Below are positions 47,561 through 60,059 of a stretch of DNA of 64,000 nucleotides, in pieces (positions within the stretch are counted from its first letter, which is position 1; each line of letters begins with the position of its first letter). Under the pieces are notes generated by a model, which worked only from the letters and a program-made list of their open reading frames with translations, was not told where the DNA came from and did no database searches. Origin of the DNA: Austropuccinia psidii (Eukaryota; Basidiomycota; Pucciniomycetes; Pucciniales; Sphaerophragmiaceae); contig JALGQZ010000006.1 of NCBI GenBank assembly GCA_023105745.1, forward strand, positions 65,206,316 to 65,270,315, read 5' to 3'. The translations under genes were made by a program, and so were the position numbers.

Positions 47561-50500
47561 ATAATAAAAAAGCAAAAAGTAAAAATTTTAAAATAAAACA
47601 TAAAAAAAATTAAAATTAAAAAACAATCAAATAAAAAAATAAAAAAAGTAAAAATCACAAGATGAAATAAAGATTATAAAAAAGCAAATGAAATGAAAAT
47701 TTAAAGAAAGCCACAAATGCCAAAAGCCATGGAAAATAAGACAATAAGGAAATTATAATTTACAAAAAAATTAAGGACAATTGTTACAAAAGAATTTACA
47801 CAGATTAAAAAGATCAATATTATTGGGATCATATTGAGTAAATAAGGAATTCATTTTGCAAAAAAATGGATAAAATAAGGGTAATAGAAGACATTAGAAT
47901 AAAGATTACAGAAATTACAAAACTGGTTAAAAATAGTGTATAAGAATAAGGAAGAATGGTTATTTAGAAATTAGTAAATATATCAAAAAACTAAAATTTT
48001 CAGGTAATAAATTCCTGTGGATAAAAATATATTTCAGCTAAAAGTGATATTGCATATTACAGCTATATTCTATCAACCTGAAAGACATTTAAAAAAGATT
48101 AAAGGCCATATATATTACTATTCTCAAGATGATTGATGATCTGATAGAAAATATTTATTTAAAATATTCTAATCAATTATATGTGTCAGTAATTATCATT
48201 AAGAATCACAAACATACTCTTAGCATTTTTTGAATTCAGGAATTTATCATAATAATGAGAGATTAAATATTTCCATATCCAATTTGAGTCCAACTTGGCT
48301 AAAATCTGACCAGTGCAAGTGGGTTGCACAAAGGGTTGGGAAAAATTTGAATTAATTTGAAAATAAGCTTCATCCAAAGCTTCAAAGAAACCAAAACCAA
48401 CTACAAAGAGGTGTGTAGCAGCCATTTTCTAATATCCTCACTTATGGAGGCATTATTAATTTCAAAAATGAACAGAACATTTGACCACTTAGAAGTTCAC
48501 TTAACAATTTCTAAGGAGATCCCAAACCATACTCTCACTTTCTTTTAGCTGTATATCTGAGGAATTTATAATAGGTTTCCTTATCAACATAAATTAATTT
48601 TATCAGTTTACAAACTCTTACATAGGGATTTTTATGAAAATATTAATTTCTTTAAATTTGAAAAATGTTATTTCTATTTTTCAAACCAGATAGTAGAACT
48701 ATGATAACTCAAGAATTATTACCATTGGGATGAGAAACCAAAATGGATTTGAAAAGTGACTTCAATTACTTTTTGGATTTTTTGTCTCAATAAAGCAAAA
48801 CAAAAAATGGAAACATATTATAACTGTGAAATTCTCGTAATTTTTCTCAAATTTAATATCAAAAGCTTTCAAAGAAAAATTATTCGAAGAAATAAATTGT
48901 ATTTTTTTATGTATGTGAACATAATCTAGTTTGAAAAAGATTTCATACAGGGAAAATTCAACTTGTCAGCTTCAACTCTTCCATTTTTAAAATAATTAAT
49001 AGGCATAATATTTTAATGAAGGAATTGAATAATATTTCTTTTTGACATGTTTTAGTTTAGCATATGTAGAGGCTTAATTAATGGTTGATGAATATATTTC
49101 AAATAAAAATTTAGTTCTCAATTCACATTCAGAAATCTATTTAGATGTATATATAGATGTAGTTTGCAAATTATTAATGAAATTTTTGGCTTTGGGGAAG
49201 CATTAAGGATTCCAAAAGAACTATGCAATTAGAATATTTTCTTCTCATTCCCTTTAGAGGGGATTAAGAATGTGAGTATTATCTTTTATGGAGCTTACTA
49301 GATTTATGCAACTATATGAATCTCAAAACTGATCTTTTTGAATATAAAGAGAAAAATATGTTTAGAATGGTCCACTTATAAGGGAAAGTTGAAGGGTGTC
49401 CATCATTTGAAGCATCTGTGAGGTGGATTCTTGGAAGAACATCATTTTGGAGCTTTCAGATTTAAGAAAGACATATCATGTCAGAAATATTCGAAATTAA
49501 GGAATTAAATTATATTATTGAAAGAGAGAACCTGTAACACTGGTTTTGGTTAATTGTATTTATTGAAATATAATATTTTCAGGCTTTTGAAAATGATGAT
49601 AATGAGCAAATCTCTTATTAAAAGCTTTGAGTTGGAGAGGGATTTTCAAATTACGTATGTTATTATCAAACCCAAACGAGAGATTTCATTATTACTATTA
49701 TGAAGCTCTTTATCCAGTACAAAAAACTCATAAGATTAATTACATTTTCATAATGGTGAATTTGATTTATCAAAAGCGTTAAATTAGTTTTTTTACATTA
49801 TATCTCAATATCCATATACAAGTTCATCTATGTTTTCTGAGGAATATTTCAGCTTGATAAATATTAATAAATTTGAAATGACACTTATTAGTAATGAAAT
49901 TTCACCATGCTAATCAAAAAATCATGCTTACTACAAAAGTGGAAATACAAAATAAATTGTGAAATAAATTCCGAGAATATTTTTGAAACATAAAATTTCG
50001 TTTGGAAAGATAATCATGATCAAATTGAATATTCATATAATGATGGTTACGTTTTATTAAAATAATGACTTCCCTCAATTAAGCTTTAAGACTATACCAA
50101 ACGTTGCAAAATTAGTTTTAATTTTTATACTATGGAGATCTTTGTACATAATTTCAATTTAATTAAGAATATTTTAAATATGAAGAATTGAAACATACGA
50201 GCTTAAAATTGACTTTTGAAATTTTTATTTTGATGGAGGGTTTGTAATTCATTAACCTGTTTCTTTTTTGATAACATTATTATAGAATTTCTAATTTTCC
50301 TCTAGAACATGGAAAAATATTTAGATCATGAGTTAAATTTTATTCTCCAACAAAAATAGGATATTATGATTTTCTCTCAATAATATCCTTTGTATAAACC
50401 ATATAAGATTTAATAATCTATTCCTATCAATTAGTTTCTCTTGTATCTTTTCTATATATGAAATATTACACTATATTGCAAGAAGTAATTTTTCAGTCAT

Positions 50501-52088
50501 AAGAGGTCTCAGGATTTTCTAACATGGGAAAAAGGTATTACATTAGTTTAATCTTAACTATGGAGAAAATGGGAATAATATTTTAATCCAAGTTGCAAAT
50601 AAAATATCAAAGTTGAGAAATAGAAGAGAGAGAGAATTATATTTTTGGAATGTTTTTGGGAAATATTCTTTTGAATATTATATGAAAAAGATATTCTAAA
50701 AATTGTTTCTCAATGGGTAAAGAGGGACATGATATATCTTAATTTGTGTTCATTTTCTAGAAGCAAATATCAATTAAGCTTTCAGGAAAAAATAATAATT
50801 AAACATACACATTTTTGCATTTTTTGAGTGAGTGAGAAAAATGATGGTAATTAATTATTTGAAGAGAAATATTTAGGTGTAAGAATTTTCATGTTTGGAA
50901 AACTTGAGATGTGACAAAAGATCTTGCAGAGAAAGAAAATACATGAAATGAAGGATATGATAGGACATAAGGAAATAACTTTCTTTGATTTTAATAAATT
51001 TTAAAATAAATATATTATGGTGAATGGCTGAATAAGCATTCCAAAATGCTCAATTGTGGTCTCAAAGAGCTTTTTTGAATACATTGTTCTATAGGATTCC
51101 CAGAAATTACATAATTGAATTAATTTTGTGTGCATTATTTACAAATCTTCAAAATTTACTTGGAAGTTGACTAAATAATAATAGCAAGTGGGAAGGACGG
51201 TTAGACCTGGGTGGAACCTGCTACCTCTTCTGGAAGGGGTATCATTTTATTTTCATTTTGACTATAAAAATATGTTTTTTCTTCTACACTGATCCGCCAA
51301 AAGTGATTTTATTTTTATGAGTGATATTAATAAGTGTTCATTTATGTTCTATACACCCAATAAGTAATCTTATCAAAGGAAATAATTACAAGGAGAAATG
51401 GGCCTCTTTTTCTGATGTCTCAATAGCTAAATAATGAATAAAGATTATTTTTTCAAAATCCTCTGATAGAATATCATACTGTTTCATTTTTTATGAACTT
51501 TACTGTACGACTATTGTAGAAATTAGCATCGTAGTCAGGCTATTATAATTATTATTAATCTTTAAATATCAAACAATAAGGTTGAAAAATATAAAGATTC
51601 AGGCTTAATCAATGGTTGGAAAATTTAGTTTCTAATTTTTTACATTTACTTTTTATAGATTTCTTTGAGGTATCCTATCTGAATCAGCATATATTCTTGT
51701 ATCATATAGTGAAATTCACTAGAGCTTTTCTAGTCAGCATACAAAGAGTTTATAAAATTTTAGAAAAAGGGTAACCAGAAAGTCTCACCTCCATTTTTCA
51801 AGTAATTGTATCGCTATTTAATGAAAGCACTTAGGGAAATGTAGCATAATATTATGGATAAACAAAAAGATAATTGTGTCACTGGCTCTAAATTCACTCA
51901 AAGGGCTTCCTCGAAAGTCTTTTATATAATATATAATCAATCATTATAAGCCAATGTAAACTTGGATGGCACCCAGCTGAAACCTCTTATGTTCAATACT
52001 CTCCAAATTCTCTATTTTTGTACCAAACATACATTGGACCCCTAACTGACATAGTCTCCTGAAGTTCGTCACATCTCCATGATTTCAG
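47561..52088. other. AT-rich DNA with no gene seen
   Basis: A-rich up to about 48000, then mixed. Short frames (48186-48425, minus; 48357-48548, plus) overlap on opposite strands and show no motif. No repeat boundaries found. Confidence 0.45.
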
Positions 52089-52830
52089 TTTCCCCGAGAC
52101 TCTTTGAAGTGAAGAGGGCCTGGTACTCAGTTGACTGGGACTAACTTATGCAGGTCCAAAGGATTGGAATAAGAGTGAGTACACTTAAGAGTGTAAATAA
52201 GATAAAATTGATAATAAGATAAATATAAGAAAAGCAGAAAAAATAAAACAAGAGTAAGAATAAAAGAGCCAACCACAAACAAGCTCAAGTCCACTGTTTC
52301 AACCTGTCAGAAAGAAAGAGAAAGGTTAATAAGGATATGGCCACAAAATCTCTACTGAAGAGGTGAGGAAAAGATGAAAAGACTAACCTAATACCAATAA
52401 ATATAATACCCAAAAATAAGAGTAAGAATATTCATTAAATAGTAAATCAACTATATCAATTAGCTGGGGAAAAGTCCCCAGAGGGAGGAAGAGGGGCTGG
52501 TATATGTGAGAATCCACCAGCCCTGATCCAAAAAGTGAATTTTCTTGAGGGGAATCTTGATTTGAATTAGTTGGACAATACAGCCCCTGTATGGATGTAC
52601 AGGGTCTGTACAAGAGGTGTGGTGAAGTGGGGTGATCATACAGCTTCAGTCTTGTGAATACAAAACTGTATTTGGAATATCCAGCCTGTATTGATGAACC
52701 AAGCTGTATGCATGTTTCAGCAAGAAGATTTTCTGAAACTGATTCCTGATACACATTCTGAATTTGTTGGTTTCATGAGCTTGAGTGGGTTTAAGCTTTA
52801 ATACCCTTATCCCTGATAGTAGATGTGACA
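52089..52830 (-). repeat. LTR of family C, probable 3' LTR of element III
   Basis: Matches 57904-58661 through its length: GAAGAGGGCCTGG, CACTGTTTCAACCTGTCAGA, the CTGGGGAAAAGTCCCCAG hairpin (52464-52481), GAGGGGCTGGTAT, and the end ATACCCTTATCCCTGA...TGTGACA. The start is degraded (TTTCCCC for TGTCACA). No direct duplication flanks it (TTCAG, GTATC), as expected if it is one end of a longer element. Confidence 0.72.
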
Positions 52831-52843
52831 GTATCTCCCTCTT
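52831..52843 (-). other. Polypurine-like tract next to family-C LTR
   Basis: GTATCTCCCTCTT follows the LTR end on the plus strand; its complement is purine-rich, consistent with a 3' LTR boundary on the minus strand. Confidence 0.4.
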
Positions 52844-54090
52844 GAAACTGGTGGGCTTCTGAACACCATCATATCCTGCCACTTTTGAGTGTCATCCACA
52901 ATTCCCCACAAATTTTCAAAAATCTTTGCCTTCAATCCCCCTTATTCTTTCTTCCTTCTTTAAGTAAGGAGTCTTCCTGCTTTAGTTATTTCCCACCTTG
53001 AGTCTTATTTTGCTTTGAATCAAGAAGTGTTGGTGTCCATGGGCGGAATCCCAAAATAGAGGCCACCATCATCTTCAGCTTGAAAATTGATGAACAATCG
53101 CTATATGAATGCCTATCCATCCCCAAGGTTTGGCCATAACCTCTTGAGGCCTTTTCTTACACCATGGTCTTCAATATGCATATCTAAGAAGGGGTCTTGT
53201 CCCAATAATTCTTGAAGATTGGGCCCCAAATGGCCACTTGAGTCATTTTGGATCATTTTGGGTCATTTTGGTCCTTGCCATACCATGGAAATTTTACTTG
53301 AAATTTGAAATTTGGACATTTTTGATTTTTACAGCCCATGGCCTGTGGTTTGTGGGGGTAATTGAATTCCCCCAAGACTAATCTGGTCCCCCTTGGCCTA
53401 ATTTTGAAGGGGTTATCAGGGGGCCAAGGATGATGATGACGGCCAAATTGGCCTATATGGCCTGGAACTTCTCAGAACAGTCCAGGAACATATAAGGGGG
53501 ACCTCCCAAGGATTGCAAGGGAGGTGCAGCCTTGCTGATTGGGTCCCATATTGAGGACCTTGAAGGGGCCATAACTGAAAATGGCCCCAGAACCTTGATG
53601 TAATTCAGAACTTGATATGCATATCTTACACTCTTGAATCTTTTTCTTCCATAACTCCAGAAATTAGCTCCAAACTGACTGAACTCATTGAATCTTCCCC
53701 TTCTTTTCCACCGCGGTCTGTCCTTCATGGCTCCAGAATCTTCAGTCAGCTGGGTTAGCCTTGGGAAATGGCTTCTTCAGGCCATTTTGATCCTTCCCAG
53801 ACTTATGATGGGTACAAGGCAGTTGAAGGTCTTGATCCTACCTGAAATGAATGCTTGAAGAAGGGGAAAAAATGCTTCCAGCCTTATAACCCCCAATCTT
53901 CTAGGTGCACTCACTTGTTGGGAAGAAACCTTGTAAAAATTCAGACGCTCCACTTTCCAACATCAGGAAGTATTTGTGTAGTAAGAATAATGTTCATTTT
54001 TGGTAAGAGATCCTAGTTTCTGAGGCCCCTACTCCCAATGTTACTACCAGGTATTCCAGCTGTAATTGTAGTGGTTTTCTTGATTAATTA
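52844..54090. other. 3' region of element III, no gene on the minus strand
   Basis: Less AT-rich than the desert before it, with GGCC- and CATTTTGG-rich phrases (53215-53460) recalling the LTR of element I in style but not in order. The minus frame 53453-53728 has no domain. It may hold regulatory or eroded LTR sequence for the plus-strand ORF that follows. Confidence 0.4.
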
Positions 54091-54093
54091 TGA

Positions 54094-54880
54094 TACCAGT
54101 ATTTTTCTTTGGTGACTGGATCCAGGCAGAGGGATGTGGCTAGGTCAACCAATGTTGGAGGGCCCATTCGCACTGGTGGTAGGCCAACTTATCCAAGCTC
54201 AGAGGTCCTCATTTCAAGGGTCAACAGCCAAGATGTAGTGAAGAGAATGAGAAGAATTTCAGATCCACCCACCAATCCCAATGCTGAAGGTAGTGAAGAA
54301 CTGGATGGTGAAGAGGTTGAGGTGGTACCTAACTCCATTGGCCACCAATCAAGTACTCCAGCTTCCCAACCTGCATCCAGGAGATTTCAAAGTAAAGTCA
54401 TAAAACGTACCCCCAGAAACTTTCAGCAAGTCTTTCCTACTATTCCATCTTCCATTCCTACTCCTTCACCAAATCCTTCCATTTCCAGGCCTTCCCTGGT
54501 CTCACTATTGAGGCCATTACCCATTCCACAGCCCAGGAACACTCCTATGGTCACTTCCCAACAACTAAAACCTGTGGCACACTCTAGCAGAAGAAGAGAT
54601 GATCGATTTCCTTTTCCATTTCCCAATGCTCAAGCATTTCAGAGAAGAGAACGTTGGCCTATCCATGTTACCAGAGAATCTCCAAATATGGAAAATGATG
54701 GACAATATTCTGTGGCCAGGTTTTTTAGAAGGGTTGACAGAAATAGTAGGGAGGTGATTACTTACTCTAAGGACAGGATTATTCCTGGCACCATTTCTGA
54801 GGATATGGCTGCTAAATTTGCATGATATGAGGATGAGGTAATTAAAGACTTCCAGAGAACCTTTGATGATTTGGGTAAAT
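54094..54880 (+). pseudogene. Retroelement-linked ORF opposite to element III pol
   Basis: Open from 54094 (after a TGA at 54091) to a TGA at 54823-54825; 239 codons from a TTG at 54109, with no ATG near the start. The product is S/P/R-rich with an acidic patch (EGSEELDGEEVEVVP), a proline-rich middle (PTIPSSIPTPSPNPS), a basic SSRRRDDRFPFPFP, and a conserved-looking C-terminus (QYSVARFFRRVDRNSREVIT, then IIPGTISEDMAAKFA). The same frame continues past the TGA with YEDEVIKDFQRTFDDLGKYN, so the stop is probably a Trp codon changed to TGA. I recall similar ORFs as multicopy in Austropuccinia, unverified. It reads against the pol of element III, between pol and the 3' LTR. No known domain. Confidence 0.65.
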
Positions 54881-54949
54881 ATAACCAGTTTTCTTTCCCT
54901 TTTTTGTTTTTGTTTTTGATTTTATCGCCACTATTCTAATTACTAAAAT

Positions 54950-55594
54950 TGATGAATAAATTTAACCATACAATACATGATATGGGAAGGGATGCTTCTA
55001 CTTCATGAATAAATAAAAAGAAACAAAAATTATACAAGTAAAGAAGAAAAGAAAATTGAGAGAAAAAGAGAGTAAAGAAAAACAAAGAATTAAGAAAATT
55101 CTGAGAGGTGTCCTCCTTGTGATGAGTTGCTTGAATTTTAGCCATAAATGTTCCTGAATAAAAAACCCAGAATTTATTTCTCACAGAGTGGCCAAGGTGT
55201 TGTTTTACAAGTAGAACCCCTCAGAGATGCATACCTGGAGATGGAACTTACTTTCATAACTTCCACTCCCCACCAAGCACCATCAAGTAACAGAAAGACT
55301 TTGCCATAAATAACTTTGAGCTAAAAAAATTCTTGATTAATTATAAATGGCATAATTTAGAATAAGGAAATAGAAAGAAAAAAGAAGGAATTTGGCCATA
55401 TCTTGATGGAAGCTCCAAATTCAAGGGTATTGATGTTGAAAGGCGTTCTAAACCTGTCCAAAGGAATTGAAAAGTGCTCACAAGGTGTACAAGGTAATTC
55501 TTGAAACATATTTTGGTAGAATATCCCTTTAAAGGTGCATTCAAGGAGAGGAACTTACTTTCATAACTCCTACTCCCCACCAAGCACCACAAAA
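54950..55594 (-). repeat. Duplicated 3' module of element III and A-rich spacer
   Basis: Units at about 55178-55285 and 55474-55590 share 'ctcaca.(g).gt.(g)ccaaggt', GGAACTTACTTTCATAACT and CTCCCCACCAAGCACCA. On the minus strand both contain GAAAGTAAGTTCC (ACTTAC at 55246-55251 and 55553-55558). The A-rich spacer 54990-55100 resembles 30440-30530 of element I. Confidence 0.7.
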
Positions 55595-56880
55595 TCAAAC
55601 TCTTGAGGTAATTGGGACTGGCATATCAGGGTACAAAGTGTGGAAATCCTTGAAAGGGTCTGGTGAGATGGCAAGTTTGGAAGCTGGTTTCCAAGTTGTT
55701 CTGTCTGGGTCTTCATTCAATCCTTTCCACTCTACCAGATACCATAATTTACCTGTCTTGAGTTTTGGGTCCAGAACCTGATCCACTTCCCATTCCTCCT
55801 GCTCCTCTAGTGAGACTGCTGGTGGTAGGAATTGATGCTAGTTTGGGATAGTTGATTTCTTGACTAGTTCCAATAAGCACACATGGAACACAGGGTGAAC
55901 TGACTTCCATTGTTGAGGCAACTTGAGGTGATATGCATGGCTCCCAATCTTCTTCAAGACTTCAAAGGGGCTGAACCATCTTTCTGAAAGCTTCTTGGTG
56001 GGTCTTTTAGTCTTGATATTTCTTGAGGCCAGCCATACTTTTTCTCCAGGTTGGGAATCGGGTTGAATTTTCCTTTTTCTATCTGAATACTTCTTAAATA
56101 TACTTATTACTGACTCTAATTATTCTTTGACTACTTGCTGTATTGATTGGAGTTTTGTTAATAACTATCCAGCAGGTGTGTTTTCAGAGATGTGAATTCA
56201 ATCAAACCTGGTATTTCTTTGATAAATGGTGAAAATATTTGATTTCTTAGTTGATGACTGTTCTGCATTATCATAGGCAAATTAAACTAGAGTAGCCAGA
56301 TGTGCCAGTCATCTTGCTGGTAACTGACATACATCCAAAGATACTGTTTCAGAATCTGATTTACCCTCTCTGTCTTTCCATCTTTTTCAGGGTGAAAAGC
56401 AGTTGAAAGATCTCTTGATATTCTGATCTGCTGACATAATTGCGTCCATAATGATGAAACAAATAATGAACCTCTATCACTGAAAATAATTACTGGAAGT
56501 CCATGCTTGGAAAAGACACAACTGATGAAGATTTGAGCTAAGTCCAAGGAAGTAATTGTTGAATAAGCTGGAATTAATATTTCCATTTTTGAGATTCTTT
56601 CCACAACTACTAAAATTGAGTCAAAGCTGTTGGACAATGGAAGTTGAGTGATAAAGTTGATTGATAAGGAATTACAAGGACCAGATGGAATTTAAAGAGG
56701 CTTGAGTAATTCAAACTTCTTTTTATGAATGTTCTTGTCTCTTGAGCATTGCTGACATGAGGGTACATAGTCCTTGATGATTTTATTCATTCCAGACCAA
56801 TATAAATCTCTCTTGATGAGCTTGAGGGTCTTCTCCTGGCCAGGATGGCCAGCCAACAGTAAGTAATAAAGCTTTTGAAG
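55595..56880 (-). pseudogene. Integrase and chromodomain of element III
   Basis: His2Cys2: the CxxC is kept (SCQQCSRDK near 56735-56765). Core: the first Asp is Asn (LSINFITQLP near 56645-56685); the second Asp (FSDRGSLFVSS) and Glu (DGKTERVNQ) are intact in the 116-codon stretch 56637-56287. C-terminal module near 55880-56000 and then the chromodomain 55786-55595: MDQVLDPKLKTGKLWYLVEW, then KGLNEDPDRTTWKP and FKDFHTLYPD. Frameshifts separate the parts. Confidence 0.85.
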
Positions 56881-57600
56881 GATATCCAGTTGAAGTTCTT
56901 GATTTCTTGAAATACCATCCTATCTTTGGTTAACAGTAACTTGGATTGAGGTTCAAGAGCATAATGTGGTACTTATTCACTTCTTGCCATTTTCTTGATT
57001 AATTCTTTATAATCTTTGTCTTGCAAGAAATTCTTTTTGAGTTTTTCAACTAAATCTGAAAATATTTCTACTTTTATTGAAAAGAATCTTGATTCTTGAA
57101 TTCCATCTTGCTTAATAACTTTATGAGAATGTTTAGTATTCTTCTTGATTAAGTCCACCCCCCTCTCCAGCTACACATCTTCCAAATGCTAAAAGTCATC
57201 TGCTAAAGTGGCCAGTATGCCTGAGGAGTAAGTGATGGTAAAATTAAACTCAGAGAGAATTTATGCCAAGCAGGCTTTACAATAAGTAAGAAATTTGGAA
57301 GACATGAAGTGCTGAAGAGAAGAATGGTCTGTCAACACTTAAAAAGGTTGAGAAAGAGAAACAAGACAAGCTCCCCAATTCTTGAGAGGCCAAAATATGC
57401 CAAGGAATTCCTTGTCATGAATTTCATAGTTGAACTCAGCTGGAAGGAGCTTGTAACTAACAAATGAAATGGCATTTTTCCCTGAGTGATTCACCTGACT
57501 CAGCAAAGCACCAAAGGCATGCTCAGAAGCATCAATCTCCATAATAGTCGGTAGAGAAGGATTGAAATGAGAAAGGATAGGGGCAGTGGTGAATGCTTCC
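56881..57600 (-). pseudogene. RNase H and linker of element III
   Basis: MEIDASEHAFGALLSQVNHS (57542 down) keeps the first catalytic Asp, and AEFNYEIHDKEFLGIF keeps the Glu. The linker toward integrase (57158-56973) reads KVIKQDGIQESRFFSIKVEI. Stops lie between them. Of the three chromoviruses this RNase H is the least damaged at its catalytic residues. Confidence 0.78.
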
Positions 57601-57608
57601 TTGAGAGA

Positions 57609-59160
57609 TCAAAACTGGCTAAGATCTTCCTCATTCAAGATCAAGGGAGAATATCTTTCAACAAGTGAAGTGAGAGTAGTGATATTTTTGTCGTAATTTT
57701 GAATTAAACAGCAATAAAAATTGGGAAAGCCAAAAAATGATGGAAGAGCCTTGATGCTCTTGGGCTGAGGCCAATTGAGGATTTGTTGAACTTTTGAGGA
57801 ATCTATCTTGAGGCCATCACTTGAAACAACATAGCCAAGGTATTCCACACTTGAGCAATTGAATGCACACTTTGAGGATTTGGAAAACAGATTATTGTCC
57901 CTATGTCACAGCGGCTATTCTATGTGAAAAGGGCCTGGCACTCAGTAAACTGGGACTTAATTATGGAGAGCTCAAGATATGGTAAAATGGGAATACACTT
58001 TAGAATGTAATAAGGCAAAATTACTAATGAAAGAAATATAAGAAAGCAGCAAAAATAATAAGAGTTAGAAAATAAAAGAGTCAACCACAAACAAGTTCAA
58101 GTCCACTGTTTCAACCTGTCAGAAGGAAATAGAAGGGTTAATAAAGATATGGCCACCACAACCCATATTTTACAGGTGAAGAAGAAATGCAAAGACTAAC
58201 TTGAAATTAATAAATATAATACCCAAATATAATAGTAAGAATATTTATAAAATAAAAATTAAACTAAATTAATTAACTGGGGAAAAATCCCCTGGGGGAA
58301 AGAGGGGCTGGTATGTGTGAGAATCACTTGCCCTGATCAAGACAGAGAGTTTTCATGAGAGGAATTGATGACTGAATTGATTCTGGCTAATGCAGGTCCT
58401 GTAAAGCTTTTACAGGATCTGTACAAGAGGTGTGGTGGTATTTAGTCATCATACAGTTTCAGGATGGTCTATCCAAACTGTATTGAGTAAGTCCAATCTT
58501 TACAGAGGTTGACAGGCTGTATTACTGAACCAGAATCTATGCATGTTTAAGAAAGGAAGATTTCTGAAACAGATTACTGATAAACACAGTGGATTGCTGG
58601 TTTGAGGTGTTTGAGTGGGTACAAGATTGAATACCCTTACCCCTGACTAGTGGTTGTTATACCCTAAGCCTTTGGAGGAGGGCAGCAAAATTTTTGACAT
58701 GTTCCTCCTCAGTTTTTGAGAAGACCCTAATATCATCTAAATAAACTACAGAAAAGATTTCCAGTATATCTGAAAATATATTGTTTACAAGGTTCTGGAA
58801 TGAAGCAGGAACATTGGTTTAGCCAAACCGCATCACCAAATACTCATAACTACCATACTTGGCTCTAAAGGCAGTTAAATTCTTACCCACTCTTTAATTC
58901 TCAGGAGATTATAAGCACCACACAGATCTATCTTCAATAAGATAGTGGAACAGTTTAATACGATGAGAAGCTGGTTCATAGGAGGGACAAGTTCTTCCTA
59001 GTGACAGCATTGAGTTTGGGGTGTTCAACACACAAATGGAGGCCAGCATCATTTTTTTAAAAGGAAGGACAGGTTCTCCTGCTGAAAGGTAACTTGGCCT
59101 GATGAAATATTTCTTTGAATTCTCTGGAATGTAGGCCCACAGTGTTTGTTACTCATGATT
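57609..59160 (-). pseudogene. Reverse transcriptase of element III, split by a solo LTR
   Basis: C-terminal part 57609-57898: VEYLGYVVSSDGLKIDSSKV, then LNWPQPKSIKALPSFFGF. N-terminal part 58667-59160: the YLDD box is intact (VVYLDDIRVF, about 58728-58757), unlike elements I and II. Further upstream (LNAVTRKN-like near 58985-59010) the frame is badly shifted. The interruption (57904-58661) falls a few codons after the YLDD segment, between the box and the YLGY motif. Confidence 0.85.
57904..58661 (-). mobile_element. Solo LTR of family C inside element III RT
   Basis: TGTCACAGCGGC...GGTTGTTATA, 758 bp, flanked by CCCTA at 57899-57903 and 58662-58666. Removing it and one CCCTA restores the order of RT motifs. 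It carries the CTGGGGAAAAATCCCCTGGG-type hairpin (58277-58294). It marks a jump by a relative of element III, followed by LTR-LTR recombination. Confidence 0.92.
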
Positions 59161-59640
59161 TGACAAAAAGCAGATAACACCAACTGGTGGTAGAAGAACC
59201 TACAGTTAAATAAGATGATCACAGGCATGGAGTGAAGGAATCTTCTCTGCTTTCACCTTGGAGAATACATCCAAATAATGGTGCTAAGCAGGAGGGAGAA
59301 CCTTCAGCACTGATTCAGTTTCATCTGGCTCTTCCTCATCATCCCACTGCTCCTCCAGGGTTGCATGGAAGGATAAAGAAGGATGGTCCCTATCCCCTCG
59401 AAAGAGATGAAGTGAAGATATAGAAACATCTTCTCCAACATCTTTTATCTCATTGAAGACTTCATCTCTTGCTAGAAGTAATGACTGAGAGGGAATTATG
59501 GAAGGGATATGGACAGAAGAAGGAAGGGAAGGTGTCTTAAGCTCATCAACCAGAGCAATACTGTTGACAGAAGTGGAAAATTCATTACTAGTAAGAGAAT
59601 CAATACCACTAGAATCATAGGTGATCAATTCACTTTTTCA
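59161..59640 (-). pseudogene. Protease-RT linker of element III
   Basis: A 114-codon stretch (59628-59284) with LARDEVFNEIKDVGEDVSIS, LHLFRGD and an acidic EEQWDDEEEPDETES, aligning by phrase with the linkers of elements I and II. It precedes the RT entry, which is here broken. Confidence 0.75.
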
Positions 59641-59699
59641 ATCAATAATAGGATAATAATAGTAAAGGAAATCATAGCACAATATTAGGTCTTCTCACT

Positions 59700-59961
59700 T
59701 GGGTGAATCTATGATAGAAGAGTACCATTAAAATATTGGGAAAGAAGGCAAGTAAAAAACCCACTTGCTATAGTTAGTGATGAACAAGGAAATGTATTCA
59801 TTATAATCCAAAATGAAAAGAGGAATATTTTCAGGCAGCTCTGACATAGTCAATGAGTCCTTGAGAGTAACATTATTTGCAATAAAGGAGTTTGTAGCAC
59901 TATAATCAATTATAATACTATAAGAAATATCAGAGAAAGAAGAAAAAAAAGGAATTTTCAA
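59700..59961 (-). pseudogene. Aspartic protease remnant of element III (DYS active site)
   Basis: Reads SIIIDYSATNSFIANNVTLK where DSGAT is expected, so both Ser and Gly of the triad are changed. It continues SLTMSELPENIPLFILDYNE and stops near 59728. Inactive as read. Confidence 0.8.
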
Positions 59962-60059
59962 GATTTCTTGACACTAGTGTTCAGAGTGCACAATTGTGCT
60001 CTTGAAGGAAATAAGTGTGAAACGTTGAACACATAATGATTACCATTCAGGATTTTCCC

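Noticed and set aside
48186..48548. Overlapping opposite frames of 79 and 63 codons
   Set aside because: Short, mutually overlapping, no motif and no splice or promoter support.
51190..51240. tRNA-like stretch near GGACGGTTAGACCTGGG
   Set aside because: No cloverleaf arms or B-box could be fitted; no tRNA gene was found elsewhere by eye.
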